This document shows positions 34,095 to 44,215 of a stretch of DNA of 64,000 nt, in pieces. This DNA is from a bacterium. GTDB lineage: Bacteria; Myxococcota_A; Bradymonadia; UBA7976; UBA1532. The stretch is from positions 930,001 through 994,000 of the forward strand of contig JAUHXC010000001.1 in NCBI GenBank assembly GCA_030427205.1, read 5' to 3'. The notes beneath the pieces were generated by a model. That model saw only the letters and a list, made by a program, of their open reading frames with translations, searched no databases and was not told the origin of the DNA. Every line of letters begins with the position of its first letter. Position 1 is the stretch's first letter. The translations under genes and the position numbers were made by a program.

Positions 34095-34879
34095 TGCGCG
34101 GCGGCTGGCTCGTCGGCCGTGGCTGTCGGCGTCGCTGCGCGCCGCTGCGCAAGCTCGGCCGCCACCCACGTCAAAGAGCGATTGTGCCCGAGCCGCCCGC
34201 CTTGCCACTCAGCGGGCAGCGCCACCACCGCCTCACCGGCCCAGTCGACCACCTGCGGATCGGCCTCGAGGTCCTTGAAGGCCCCGTCCTGGGCGTGAAC
34301 CGTGCGCCATTGGGTGATCTGCGCGTCGCCCGCGCCGGCGTCTCCCGGCTTCACCGCGCCGCACAGCCGGTTCATGCGCGGCACCCCGGCCAGCGGCGCG
34401 GCGACGGTGTGCACCTCCAGCGGCACCGGGCCGGCGTAGCGCCGGGCCATCAGGGCGCTGATCAGGCCGCCGTAGCTGTGGCCGATCACGACGATCCGGG
34501 CGACGCCCGGCCGCCCGGCGACCTCGGCGATCGCCGCCGCCAGCTTCGCCGCGCCCTTGTCGGGGCAGGTCATCCAGTCCCAGCGGAACCAGGTGGTGCT
34601 CTCGGCGTCGAGGGTGCCCAGCGGCCCGACCCACTCCTTGCCTGTGCTGCCGTAGCCGTGCACCGCGATCAGCGGGGTATCGCTCGGGCGCGCATCGAGC
34701 CGGTTGAGGCCGAGCGGTCGATCCATCAGCCAGTCGCCGGCGCGCTCCGCCTCGTCGGCGGCGCTCGCCTGCCGCAGCTCGTCGAGCGTCGGGTTGCGCT
34801 GGGGATGCGACGTGCACGCGACGAGCGGCAGCGCCCACAGCAGCGCGCTCAGGGCACACAGAGTCGCGCGACGGTTCAT
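34085..34879 (-). CDS. Alpha/beta-hydrolase lipoprotein (lipase/esterase-like)
   Basis: 264 aa. A lipoprotein signal peptide ends in LPLVAC (Cys about 22). The hydrolase fold shows an oxyanion region HGYGSTGKEW, the nucleophile elbow GHSYGG (Ser about 135) and later catalytic Asp/His candidates (VVDWAGEAV, GRLGHNRSL). It probably hydrolyses an ester at the cell envelope; lipids or polymers are possible substrates. GGAGGG precedes ATG 34879. Gene is single, convergent with the 33609 gene across the tandem duplication. Confidence 0.85.
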   Translation of the reverse strand: MNRRATLCALSALLWALPLVACTSHPQRNPTLDELRQASAADEAERAGDWLMDRPLGLNRLDARPSDTPLIAVHGYGSTGKEWVGPLGTLDAESTTWFRWDWMTCPDKGAAKLAAAIAEVAGRPGVARIVVIGHSYGGLISALMARRYAGPVPLEVHTVAAPLAGVPRMNRLCGAVKPGDAGAGDAQITQWRTVHAQDGAFKDLEADPQVVDWAGEAVVALPAEWQGGRLGHNRSLTWVAAELAQRRAATPTATADEPAAAQTP

Positions 34880-35050
34880 GGGACCCTCCAGGTCGGCCGA
34901 CGGTGACCCCGTCTGCATGTCGCGGCCGGCGTCTGCTGTCAAGGCGCCGTGGCGTTCGCGGCCGCCACCGACGGACCTCGGCCTCGATTCGGCTCCGGTT
35001 TATCGGCAAGGTCGGGGGGCACCTCACCCGCGCTCTCACCGGAGGCCTCG

Positions 35051-37978
35051 ATGCGCCGAACCGCGACCGCCGCGCTGCTCGCCCTGCTCGTACTGCCGAC
35101 TCTGTGGGCCTGCGACGACGTGGGCGACACCCCCAGCATCACCCTGATGCCCTTCGACCGTGGCCTCGACGGCCCGCTCGATCCGGACGCCGACCTGCCC
35201 GATCTCGCGCCGCTGCCCGACGCCGCGCCCGGCGACATGGCCGAGCCGGTCGTCGACATGGCCCCGGCCCCCGACGCGGCGCCGCTCTCGCCCGGTGAGC
35301 TGTGCGACCCCTGCCGCCCCGACGGCAGCTGCGCCGAGGGCGGGCTGTGCCTGACCAACCAATCGACGATGGAGCAGTTCTGCGGCAGCCCGTGCTTCAT
35401 CGACGCCGACTGCCCGCGGGGCGCGACGTGCTTCGACCTGGGCGACGGCAGCCGCCAGTGCGTGCCGGTGGGCGCCACCTGCGACGGCTTCCCGCCCTCC
35501 GACCAGGGGGCGCCGTGCGTCGACGACGACGGCTGCCGGATCGAGGCCGATCGCTGCGTCGACGCCGCCGAGGCCGACTACTGCTCGGTCGAGTGCGCCG
35601 TCGACAGCGACTGCCCGCCGGGCTTCGAGCGCTGCTTCGAAGGCCTCTGCCGCGCCGTATGGGAGCTGGGCCCCGAGGGCTGCGGCCGCGACCCGGGCAG
35701 CCCGCTGCCCCCGTGCGGCGACGGCTGCGGCGACGGGCTGACCTGCGCCGCCGAGCTGCTCGATGCGCTGCCGTCCACCGTCGCGCCCTTTTGCACCCGG
35801 GCCTGCGCCGGCGACGCCGACTGCCCCGCCGGGACCCGCTGCGCCGAGACCGGCGGCGGCTCGATCTGCCTCGATACCCGCTGCGACTGCCTCGCCCGGC
35901 CGGCCGATCAGCGCCTGCTCGACGACGCGCTCGCGCTGGCCGGCGTCGACCGCTGCAGCGCCGGCTTCGACCGCGAGATGTTCGCGCTGTTGCGGCCCGA
36001 CGTGGCCCACGACCCCTTCCGCCTGAGCTTCACCGATCCGGCCCATCGCTACGGCTACGGCGGCCTCGAGTGGGCCCGCGGGGTGCAGGCGTCGCTGGCC
36101 GACGCCGCCGAGGGCGAGGGACCGCTGGCGACGCTGATCGCGCGGGCGGCGGCGCTGGTCGACGCCCCGATCGACGACGTGCCGCTGGCCTATGGCGCCG
36201 CCGGCGAGACGCCGCTGGTGGATGTGCTCGCCGACCTGGGCGCCGAGCGGGCCGCCGCCGAGGAGGCGCTGGCCGACGTGCCGCCGAGCCTGCGCCGCAA
36301 GGCGGCCCGGGTCCTGCGGGCGGCCGAGGCGGTGGCGGTGGCCCGGGCCCGCATCGCCGGCGAGAGCGGCCTGGACGACGACGACCTCGAGGCGCTGCAC
36401 CGCCTGGTGCCGGGCACGATGATCGTGCGCCCCGACTTCGCCACGATCGACATGCGCAGCCGGTCGGTGAAGCAGCTGCTCGACGGCGGCTTCGACCTCG
36501 CGCCGCTGCTCGCCGCCGGGCGCGATCTGGCGGCGACCATCGAGGCCATCGACTGGGACGCCGAGCGCGGCGCGGTGGGCTTCGAGGCGCGCGTCGAGAC
36601 CGACCTGGGCCCGGTCTTCGTGCACGACGCCCGGGTGCAGACCCTCGACGAAGACGTCGGCGGCGCCTTGCTGGTGCTCGACGTCGGCGGCGACGACATC
36701 TACCGGGCGCCGGTGGGCGCGACGGCCACAGCGGCGATGCCGGTGGCGGTGGTCATCGAGCTCGACGGCGACGACCGCTACGGCTTCGCCGGCGACGACG
36801 CCGCGCCCGACGTGGCCGATCTGGCGCCGGCCGACGCCGCGGGCCGTTACGACGGCAGCCACCCCCAGGTCGGCGACGCCTACGGCCCGATCTCCCGCTC
36901 CGACGCGGCCCGCCAGGGCGCCGGCATCCTCGGGGTCGGCCTCGTCTGGGACGCGGGCGGCGACGATACCCGGCTCTCGCACCGGCTCTCGCAAGGGGCC
37001 GGCGTGCTCGGCCTCGGCGTGCTCTTCGACGGCGACGGCCGCGACACCTACATCTGCGAGCAGGGCTGCCAGGGCGCGGGCAGCTACGGGGTCGGGCTGC
37101 TCGTCGACCGCGGCGCCGGCGACGACGACTACCTCGGCGTGCAGTCGGTGCAGGGCTTCGCCTACGTGCGCGCGTTGGGCTATCTGCACGACGAGGGCGG
37201 CAACGACGACTATCGGGCGCTCTTCGGCGACCCCGAGCTGGGCGGGGCGTTCCTCTATCCGAACGCGCAGAATGCCACCTCGAATACCAGCCTGGCCCAG
37301 GGCGCCGGCTTCGGCCGGCGGGCCGACTTCACCGACCAGGTCTTCGCCAGCGGCGGCCTCGGCGTCTTCCGCGACGGCGGCCTCGGCAGCGACCGCTATC
37401 AGGTCGACGTCTTCGGCCAGGGCACCGGCTTCTGGTTCGGCACCGGGCTCTTCAGCGACGGCGGCGGCGACGACATCTACGAGGGCCGCTGGTACGTGCA
37501 GGGCTCGGGGGCCCACTTCGCGATGAGCTTCTTCTTCGAAGAGGGCGGCGACGACGTCTACAACCGCCCGGAGACGATCATCGCCACCGCCACCGGCCAG
37601 GGCCACGACATGTCGCTGGGCTGGCTGGTGGACTTCGCCGGCGACGACACCTGGACCGCGCCGGGCCTCGGCCTGGGCGCGGGCAACGACAACGGCATCG
37701 GGTTCTTCCTCGAGCTGGGCGGCGCCGATACCTACACCGTGCCCGACGGGCGCACGTTCGGCGGGGCGGCTATCGGCGATCGCGGCGCGGCGTTCGAGAA
37801 CGCGCTGTGCCTGGGCGTCTTCGTCGACGCCGACGGGCTCGATACCTACGCCGTGCCCGACGATGCGCCGATGAGCGACGACAACCGCTGGCGCTGGGAA
37901 GAGCGCCGCCCCGACCACAAGCCGGGCGAGCGCGGGGCGGGCATCGACGTCAGCGGCGGCGCGATCGCGATCCCCTGA
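35051..37978 (+). CDS. Giant Cys-rich lipoprotein with GGDD-type repeats
   Basis: 975 aa. Lipobox LWAC (Cys about 21) is followed by an Asp/Ala/Pro linker (about 25-80), a Cys-rich region (about 80-285) with repeats of the form DADCP-G-x-C and DSDCPPGFE, then a helical segment and a C-terminal half of repeats with the recurring GGDD-x-Y/T signature ([34 protein letters not shown]). The last resembles calcium-binding RTX-like or beta-solenoid turns but is not a standard RTX motif. A surface or outer-membrane structural role is likely. GGAGG lies 5 nt before ATG 35051. Function is unknown. Confidence 0.8.
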   Translation: MRRTATAALLALLVLPTLWACDDVGDTPSITLMPFDRGLDGPLDPDADLPDLAPLPDAAPGDMAEPVVDMAPAPDAAPLSPGELCDPCRPDGSCAEGGLCLTNQSTMEQFCGSPCFIDADCPRGATCFDLGDGSRQCVPVGATCDGFPPSDQGAPCVDDDGCRIEADRCVDAAEADYCSVECAVDSDCPPGFERCFEGLCRAVWELGPEGCGRDPGSPLPPCGDGCGDGLTCAAELLDALPSTVAPFCTRACAGDADCPAGTRCAETGGGSICLDTRCDCLARPADQRLLDDALALAGVDRCSAGFDREMFALLRPDVAHDPFRLSFTDPAHRYGYGGLEWARGVQASLADAAEGEGPLATLIARAAALVDAPIDDVPLAYGAAGETPLVDVLADLGAERAAAEEALADVPPSLRRKAARVLRAAEAVAVARARIAGESGLDDDDLEALHRLVPGTMIVRPDFATIDMRSRSVKQLLDGGFDLAPLLAAGRDLAATIEAIDWDAERGAVGFEARVETDLGPVFVHDARVQTLDEDVGGALLVLDVGGDDIYRAPVGATATAAMPVAVVIELDGDDRYGFAGDDAAPDVADLAPADAAGRYDGSHPQVGDAYGPISRSDAARQGAGILGVGLVWDAGGDDTRLSHRLSQGAGVLGLGVLFDGDGRDTYICEQGCQGAGSYGVGLLVDRGAGDDDYLGVQSVQGFAYVRALGYLHDEGGNDDYRALFGDPELGGAFLYPNAQNATSNTSLAQGAGFGRRADFTDQVFASGGLGVFRDGGLGSDRYQVDVFGQGTGFWFGTGLFSDGGGDDIYEGRWYVQGSGAHFAMSFFFEEGGDDVYNRPETIIATATGQGHDMSLGWLVDFAGDDTWTAPGLGLGAGNDNGIGFFLELGGADTYTVPDGRTFGGAAIGDRGAAFENALCLGVFVDADGLDTYAVPDDAPMSDDNRWRWEERRPDHKPGERGAGIDVSGGAIAIP

Positions 37979-37995
37979 GCGCGCCGCCGACGGCC

Positions 37996-39051
<1,056 letters not shown>

Positions 39052-39209
39052 GGGGGACTCCTCGTCGACGGATCGGGAGACGGTTGAGGCGGCCGCACTG
39101 TGGACCGCCGCCGCCGAGCTTACCAGTCGCTCAGTATTGAGTCACCACGAAGAGAGGCCCGTGAGACTGCCCGTCGCGGCCGATCGCGCACGGTATGCGC
39201 ACTGCACGG

Positions 39210-39238
39210 TTGCTCCCCGGGCGCCCCGTGCCTATCGT
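39210..39238 (+). promoter_or_regulatory. Candidate sigma-70-type promoter for the thioredoxin-TPR gene
   Basis: TTGCTC (39210-39215), a 17-bp spacer and TATCGT (39233-39238) lie about 30 bp before ATG 39269. The -10 matches 4 of 6 bases and the -35 is weaker. Confidence 0.4.
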
Positions 39239-39268
39239 CGCCCCGTTCGACCCACCCAGGAGGCCCCC

Positions 39269-40135
39269 ATGTTCTCGCCCGAGGCGCACACCCCCCACGT
39301 CAGCGACGCCAGCGAGGCCGACGTCCGCGAGAAGGTCATCGAGAAGAGCATGACCCTGCCGGTGCTCGTCGACTTCCGCTCGGCCCGCAGCCCCGACAGC
39401 ATCGAGCTCAGCAAGACCCTCGAGGCGCTCGCCGCGGAGTACGACGGCCGCTTCGCCCTGGTGCGGGTCGACATCGACCGCAGCCCGCAGGTGGCGATGA
39501 TGTTCCGCATCCAGGCCATCCCGACGGTCTACCTCGTCGACCAGGGGCAGCCGATCGACGGCTTCCAGGGCGGCCTGGGCGAGAGTCAGATCCGCCAGTT
39601 CCTCGGGCGGCACATCCAGGCGCCCGAGCGCGACCCGCTCGAGGCGGCGGCGTCGGCGATGGCGGAGGGGCAGTTCGAGGTGGCCGCCGGCTACTACCGG
39701 GCGGTGCTCGCCGACAAGCCGAGCCACGGCGAGGCGCTGTTGGGCATGGCCCGGGTCGCGCTGTCGTCGGGGGACGCGGGGGCCGCTGGCGGCTGGATCG
39801 ACCGCATCGAAGACGGCGACCCGGCCCACGACGCCGGGCAGCGGCTGCGGGGCATGCTCGCCTTTGGCGCCTACGCCGGCGATCCGGCCGCGCTGCAGGC
39901 GCGGGTCGCGGCCGACGCCAAAGACGTCGAGGCATGGTACGCCCTCGGCGCGACCCGGGCGCTCGGCGGCGACTACGAGGGGGCCTTCGCCGCCTTCCTC
40001 GAGGTGGTCGGCCGCGACCGCGAATACCTGGAAGACGGCGGGCGCAAGGCGCTGCTCTCGCTCTTCGACCTGATCGGGGCCACCGACGAGCGGGTGATCA
40101 AAGCCCGCCGGCGGCTGGCGTCGCTGCTCTTCTGA
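39269..40135 (+). CDS. Thioredoxin-fold/TPR protein without active-site cysteines (CnoX/YbbN-like)
   Basis: 288 aa. An N-terminal thioredoxin fold (about 10-120) is followed by TPR-like helices (about 125-285). The position of the usual CxxC reads FRSARSPDS, so both cysteines are missing; the cis-Pro region IQAIPTVYL is kept. E. coli CnoX/YbbN has a similar layout and acts as a chaperedoxin with GroEL. Here redox chemistry is not possible at this site, so a holdase or adaptor role is more likely. AGGAGG lies 6 nt before ATG 39269. It is convergent with the next gene (6-bp gap). Confidence 0.88.
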   Translation: MFSPEAHTPHVSDASEADVREKVIEKSMTLPVLVDFRSARSPDSIELSKTLEALAAEYDGRFALVRVDIDRSPQVAMMFRIQAIPTVYLVDQGQPIDGFQGGLGESQIRQFLGRHIQAPERDPLEAAASAMAEGQFEVAAGYYRAVLADKPSHGEALLGMARVALSSGDAGAAGGWIDRIEDGDPAHDAGQRLRGMLAFGAYAGDPAALQARVAADAKDVEAWYALGATRALGGDYEGAFAAFLEVVGRDREYLEDGGRKALLSLFDLIGATDERVIKARRRLASLLF

Positions 40136-40141
40136 TCGCGC

Positions 40142-40756
40142 CTACTCGCAGCAGACCGGCACGACCTCGATCGAGTCGCCGAGCACCTGCCCGTCGACCA
40201 GGCTCTCCACCTCGAAGCGCAGGGTCATCGTCTGCCCCGAGGTGAGCTGCACCTGGTCGTTGTCGTCGTAGACCACCGCCACGCCGGCGTAGTCGAAGAC
40301 CGTCGGATCGTCGCGGTCCGTCGGCAGCCCGAACTCGCTGTAGTCGGCGCGGGCGATGCTCACCCCGTCCAGGTCGAGCCAGAAGCGCAGCCGCACGTCG
40401 CTGTCGTCGAAGCCGGCGCCGCGAAAGCCGCCCCAGACGTGAAAGCCGCCCTGGATGCCGGCGATGATCGGGACCTCCTGCCCCGCCTCGAGCGCCTCGT
40501 ACGACCGGAAGCCGGTGCCCAGCTCGACCCAGCCCTCGGCCGGCGCGGCGTCGGCGTCGCTCGGCGCCGGGCGGGCCATGTCGGCCGGCGCGCCGCCGTC
40601 GCTGCCCGGCGCGGGCGTCGGCGGGTCGTCGGCTTCACCGCCGCAGCCAGCGAGCGCGAGGGCGAGGCACGCCGCGCCCAGCGCCGGCAGAATGCCTCCA
40701 GAGCTTCCAGAGCCACCAGGGGCCCGCCTGGGGCCCGTTCGTCGCGCGCCGCTCAC
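40142..40756 (-). CDS. Lipoprotein of unknown function
   Basis: 204 aa. Signal peptide with lipobox LAGC (Cys about 38), then an Asp/Ala/Pro linker and a beta-rich domain (about 75-203, with WVELGTGFRSYEALEAGQE and FRFWLDLDGV-like segments) ending in two adjacent cysteines. No family recognised; the body looks like a beta sandwich. GTG 40756 overlaps the stop of the TlpA-like gene (GTGA), so it is likely cotranslated with it and with the epimerase. Surface or periplasmic location is expected. Confidence 0.78.
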   Translation of the reverse strand: MSGARRTGPRRAPGGSGSSGGILPALGAACLALALAGCGGEADDPPTPAPGSDGGAPADMARPAPSDADAAPAEGWVELGTGFRSYEALEAGQEVPIIAGIQGGFHVWGGFRGAGFDDSDVRLRFWLDLDGVSIARADYSEFGLPTDRDDPTVFDYAGVAVVYDDNDQVQLTSGQTMTLRFEVESLVDGQVLGDSIEVVPVCCE

Positions 40757-41361
40757 CGGGAGGGGGTCGGCGGGATCGGGCTCGGGGGGCGCCGCAGGGG
40801 CCACCGGCGGCCATCGGGCCGTACGCGGGTGCCTTTCTTCGCGCCGGCCTCGGTCTTCCGCGGGCCGGCGGCGGGCAGCACCCGCTTGAGCGCCGCCCGC
40901 AGCGCCGGGTCGTCGCGCTTCACCTCGTCGGTGGTCTGCCAGACCAGCCGCCCGGCGGCGTCGTAGAGGAACGTCGCCGGGATCTGCTGCACCCGAAACG
41001 GCTTCGCCGAGTCGCCCTGCGCGTCGTGCAGCACGGTGTAGCTCAGCCCGTGGCGCTCGGTGAAGGTCTCGGCGGTGCCCAGGTCGAGGTCGATGTTGAT
41101 GCCGACGACCTGCAGCCCGTGGGCGGCGTAGCGGGTGTGCAGGTCCTGGATGACCGGCAGCTCCTTGATGCACGGCTGGCACCACGAGGCCCACAGGTTG
41201 ATCAGCACCGGCTTGCCCTTCAGCCCCGACAGCTTCACCGTGCGCCCGCTCAGGTCGGGCCAGCCGGCGTCGGGCAGCGGGCTCATCAGCGGCACCTCGG
41301 CGGCGGCGGGGCCGGCGAGCAGCAGGCTCAGCGCCAGCGGCAACAAACCGAGCGCCTTCAT
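40753..41361 (-). CDS. TlpA/ResA-like thiol-disulfide oxidoreductase
   Basis: 202 aa. A signal peptide (ends AGPAAAE, about 21) and a thioredoxin fold with WASWCQPC (Cys 61 and 64) and cis-Pro in QQIPATFLYD. The periplasmic TlpA/ResA family reduces disulfides, for example in cytochrome c maturation. A basic Arg/Pro-rich tail (about 170-202) is an unusual extension. Starts ATG 41361, overlapping the epimerase stop by 4 bp, and overlaps the downstream lipoprotein gene by 4 bp. Confidence 0.9.
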   Translation of the reverse strand: MKALGLLPLALSLLLAGPAAAEVPLMSPLPDAGWPDLSGRTVKLSGLKGKPVLINLWASWCQPCIKELPVIQDLHTRYAAHGLQVVGINIDLDLGTAETFTERHGLSYTVLHDAQGDSAKPFRVQQIPATFLYDAAGRLVWQTTDEVKRDDPALRAALKRVLPAAGPRKTEAGAKKGTRVRPDGRRWPLRRPPSPIPPTPSR

Positions 41362-41807
41362 GCGTGGCCCTCGCCCTCGGCGAGCGGCTCGGAGAGCTCG
41401 AGCAGCACCCCGCCGGTGGCCTTGGGGTGCACGAACGCGATGCGCATGCCGCCGGCGCCGATGCGCGGCTGCTCGTCGATCAGGCGGATGCCGGCGGCCT
41501 TGTACTGCGCCAGCACCGCGTCGATGTCGTGCACTTGCACGCAGATGTGGTGGATGCCGGGGCGGTTCTTGGCGAGGTAACGGGCGATGGGGCCGTCGGG
41601 ATCGGTGGGCTCGAGCAGCTCGAAGTGGCTTTCGCCGACGGTGAAGAAGGCGGTGCGCACCTTCTGGTCTTCGACCACCTCGACGTGCTCGACCTCGGCC
41701 CCGAGCAGGGTCTCGTAGAGCGGGATGGCGTCGGCCAGCGAGGGCACGGCGATGCCGAGATGATCGATCTTCTTGAACAGGCGCTTGGGCGCGGGGGTGT
41801 CACTCAT
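41358..41807 (-). CDS. mce: Methylmalonyl-CoA epimerase
   Basis: 149 aa, a normal length. The glyoxalase/vicinal-oxygen-chelate fold shows the metal ligands: His in IDHLGIAV (about 17), Glu in FELLEP, His in IHHICVQV and Glu in GGVLLELSEP. It interconverts (R)- and (S)-methylmalonyl-CoA in propionate metabolism. The downstream TlpA gene overlaps by 4 bp, but a functional link is not obvious. ATG 41807 is preferred over upstream candidates because the family starts close to the KKIDHLGIAV segment. Promoter not assigned. Confidence 0.92.
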   Translation of the reverse strand: MSDTPAPKRLFKKIDHLGIAVPSLADAIPLYETLLGAEVEHVEVVEDQKVRTAFFTVGESHFELLEPTDPDGPIARYLAKNRPGIHHICVQVHDIDAVLAQYKAAGIRLIDEQPRIGAGGMRIAFVHPKATGGVLLELSEPLAEGEGHA

Positions 41808-41893
41808 GGGCGGATTGTCGGTGGCCGGCGGCAGATGATTCAAGCGGTGCGCCGCGACGTGGCTCTGCACGCGACGCCGGCGGCGGGTCGGGG

Positions 41894-42736
41894 TCACTCG
41901 TCCTCGCCGTTCCACTCTTCGGGCGGCGTCGGCGGCGGCGGCTGGATGCCGTCGTCTTCGATGGTCGAGAACTTGGGCTGCCAGCGGCGCAGCGAGACCG
42001 GTCGCCGGGGCGTGCGCTCGGTGCCGTAGAGCAGCACGTGCTGCCAGGGCAGCGAGTCGATCTGCCCGATGAGCTTGAAGCCGTAGCCGGCGATCTCGCG
42101 GTGCAGGCGCTGCTTGGTGATCGTGCGCCGCTCATCGACCTCCGGCGGGCGCTGCTCGGCGCGGTACTCGACGAGCACCAGCCGCCCGTCGGGGGCCAGG
42201 GCCCGCTCGATGCCGGTCATCATCGCCTCGGGGCGATCGAACTCGTGGTACGCGTGCCCCAGCAGCACCAGATCGCAGCCGCCCTCGGGCAGCGCCGGGT
42301 CGTCGGGCTGCCCGCCCACCCGCTGGATGGGCACCATCTGATCGCCCCGCCGCCGGGCGGTATCCTCGCGCACCGCGAGCGCTTCGAGCATCGCCGGCAG
42401 GATGTCGACGGCGATGACCTTGCCGCCGGGATAGACCAGCCGGGCCAGCTGCAGGGTGAAGTAGCCGTTGCCGGCGCCGACGTCGCAGGCGGTCATGCCC
42501 GGCACGATGTTGAGCCCGTTGAACAGCAGATCACGCCGCTCGACCCGGGCCCGCTCGAGGCGCACGAAGTCCGGCGCCTCCTCCATCGTGGTGCGTGGGG
42601 CGACCTGGCGGCCGTCCACCTTGGTCACCCCCTGCTTGTCGACGGGCGGGCCGCCGCAGCCGAGGGCCAGGGCGGCGACGAGGCCCAGCGCGCGCAGGGC
42701 GCTGTGGGCGGCGGGTGCGGTGCAGACGTGTCGCAT
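41894..42736 (-). CDS. Class I SAM-dependent methyltransferase with lipoprotein signal
   Basis: 280 aa. An N-terminal hydrophobic stretch ends in LALGC (Cys about 27), a plausible lipobox. The methyltransferase core follows (about 60-230), with motif I CDVGAGNGYFTLQLA and motif II CDLVLLGHAYHEF. A Pro-rich C-terminal tail ends in PPEEWNGEDE. Such predicted exported methyltransferases exist in bacterial genomes, but SAM is a cytoplasmic cofactor, so the location is puzzling. Start ATG 42736 keeps the signal peptide. It is divergent from the PhyH-like gene. Confidence 0.82.
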   Translation of the reverse strand: MRHVCTAPAAHSALRALGLVAALALGCGGPPVDKQGVTKVDGRQVAPRTTMEEAPDFVRLERARVERRDLLFNGLNIVPGMTACDVGAGNGYFTLQLARLVYPGGKVIAVDILPAMLEALAVREDTARRRGDQMVPIQRVGGQPDDPALPEGGCDLVLLGHAYHEFDRPEAMMTGIERALAPDGRLVLVEYRAEQRPPEVDERRTITKQRLHREIAGYGFKLIGQIDSLPWQHVLLYGTERTPRRPVSLRRWQPKFSTIEDDGIQPPPPTPPEEWNGEDE

Positions 42737-42854
42737 ACCGCACACGATACGCGGCTCGGCGGGCGGACGCGATCTCTCTCGGTTGGCCCGTCCGCTCCTG
42801 CCGCCGCCGCACCGCCGCTGCACCGCCGCGCGCCGGGGCGCTATCATCCCGTCG

Positions 42855-43550
42855 ATGCAGACCGGATCACCCACGCTGGCCGACCACGGCTACGCCCGCT
42901 GGCCGCGCCTGCTGCCGCCGCCGCTGCTGGCCCGGCTGCAGGTGGCGGCGGCGGCGGCCTATGCCGACCTCGCCCGTCGCTTCACCCGCAGCGCGCCGGT
43001 CATGCCGGTCGAGCTCGCGCCGGGCGTGCACCATGTGCCCACCGCCGACTCGATCTCGCTGGCCGCGCTGCCCGACGCCGACGCGACGTGGGCCGCCGCC
43101 GAGGCCGCGCTGGCGCCGGTCTTCGCCGCCGAATTCGCCGGCCCGCCCCGTCGGCTGACGGCCCACGCCTGGCTGCGGCGCCAGCATCCGCCCGGTCGAC
43201 CACGGCCGCCGGGCGTGCCCCACGGCTGGCATCAGGACGGCGGGCTGGGCTTCGACTATCTCCGCGGCGATCCCTCGACAGGCCTGCTGCCGATGCTGAC
43301 CGCCTGGATCCCGTTGATGGCCTGCGGACGGGACGCGCCCGGCCTGCGGCTCGAACCGCGCCGCCGCTCGGCGCTGATCCCGCTCGATCGCCTGGGTCAC
43401 GCGCAGGCGGTCGATGTGCCCGCGCTGGCGGCGGGCGAGGCGGTGCTGATGCACGGCGGCACGCTGCACGCCACCGCGTCGCGGGGCACGGCGTCGCGGA
43501 TCAGCGTCGAGCTGCGCTGGCTGCCCCGGGATCTCGAGGCGCGGGTATAG
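42855..43550 (+). CDS. PhyH-like Fe(II)/2-oxoglutarate oxygenase family protein
   Basis: 231 aa. HGWHQDGGLG supplies the His-x-Asp metal pair and LMHGGTLHATASRGTASRI the distal His and Arg that binds 2-oxoglutarate, as in phytanoyl-CoA dioxygenase-like enzymes. The substrate is unknown. No signal peptide. Start ATG 42855 lies 7 nt after a TATCAT element (42842-42847), so the transcript could be nearly leaderless. It is divergent from the methyltransferase gene and convergent with the DUF1697 gene. Confidence 0.8.
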   Translation: MQTGSPTLADHGYARWPRLLPPPLLARLQVAAAAAYADLARRFTRSAPVMPVELAPGVHHVPTADSISLAALPDADATWAAAEAALAPVFAAEFAGPPRRLTAHAWLRRQHPPGRPRPPGVPHGWHQDGGLGFDYLRGDPSTGLLPMLTAWIPLMACGRDAPGLRLEPRRRSALIPLDRLGHAQAVDVPALAAGEAVLMHGGTLHATASRGTASRISVELRWLPRDLEARV

Positions 43551-43612
43551 CGCGCGCCGTCAGCCCGGGTCGCGGGCGGGCAGCCCGATGAACCAGTTGG
43601 GCCGTCCGCGGC

Positions 43613-44149
43613 TCATGCCAGCTTCTTCGCCAGCCGCCCGAAGGTGCGTTGGGTGCGTACGGTGGTGATGCCCAGCCGCCGGTCGAGCGCCTTCTGGTCG
43701 AGCGTCGACGTCGACAGGCCCGCCCGCGGCAGCCAGTAGATCTGGCGGCCCTCGAAGGCCAGCCGGTCCTCGGCGGGCTGCTCGGCGATAATGGCGGCCC
43801 GCGTCGCCGCGTCGGGCGCGGCGTCGAGCACGATCACCTGCACCCGGCCCTCGGTCTCGGCCAGCTCGGCGGGCGAGAACGGCCGGGCCTCGGCGATGGC
43901 GATCACGTCGGCGGCGCTGCGGATCCGGGTGGGCACGGCGTAGCCCAGCTGCGCTTCCAGCCCGGCTTCGATCCGCCCCTGCAGCGCGCGGGCATCGTCG
44001 TCGCCGCCGTCGAAGATCACGTTGCCGCTCGCCTGAAACGCCACGGCGCCGGTGAAGCCGATCGCTTCGAAGCAGGCGACCAGCTCGGGGTTCTTGATGC
44101 GGCGCTTGCCCAGGTTCATGCCTCGCAGGAAGGCGACGTACGTGCTCAT
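43613..44149 (-). CDS. DUF1697 family protein
   Basis: 178 aa, a typical length. The start MSTYVAFLRGMNLGKRR and the segment FQASGNVIF identify the family (PF08002), and the end ITTVRTQRTFGRLAKKL fits its C-terminus. Function of the family is unknown. ATG 44149 is preferred to an upstream one at 44158 because the family normally begins close to YVAFLRG. It sits between the PhyH-like gene (convergent) and the RluA gene, with no clear operon partner. Confidence 0.9.
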   Translation of the reverse strand: MSTYVAFLRGMNLGKRRIKNPELVACFEAIGFTGAVAFQASGNVIFDGGDDDARALQGRIEAGLEAQLGYAVPTRIRSAADVIAIAEARPFSPAELAETEGRVQVIVLDAAPDAATRAAIIAEQPAEDRLAFEGRQIYWLPRAGLSTSTLDQKALDRRLGITTVRTQRTFGRLAKKLA

Positions 44150-44215
44150 GGCGCGCAATCTACGGCAGCGGGCAGGCGTTGGCCAGCGTCGGCGGCGCTG
44201 GTCCGTGCCGGGCGG

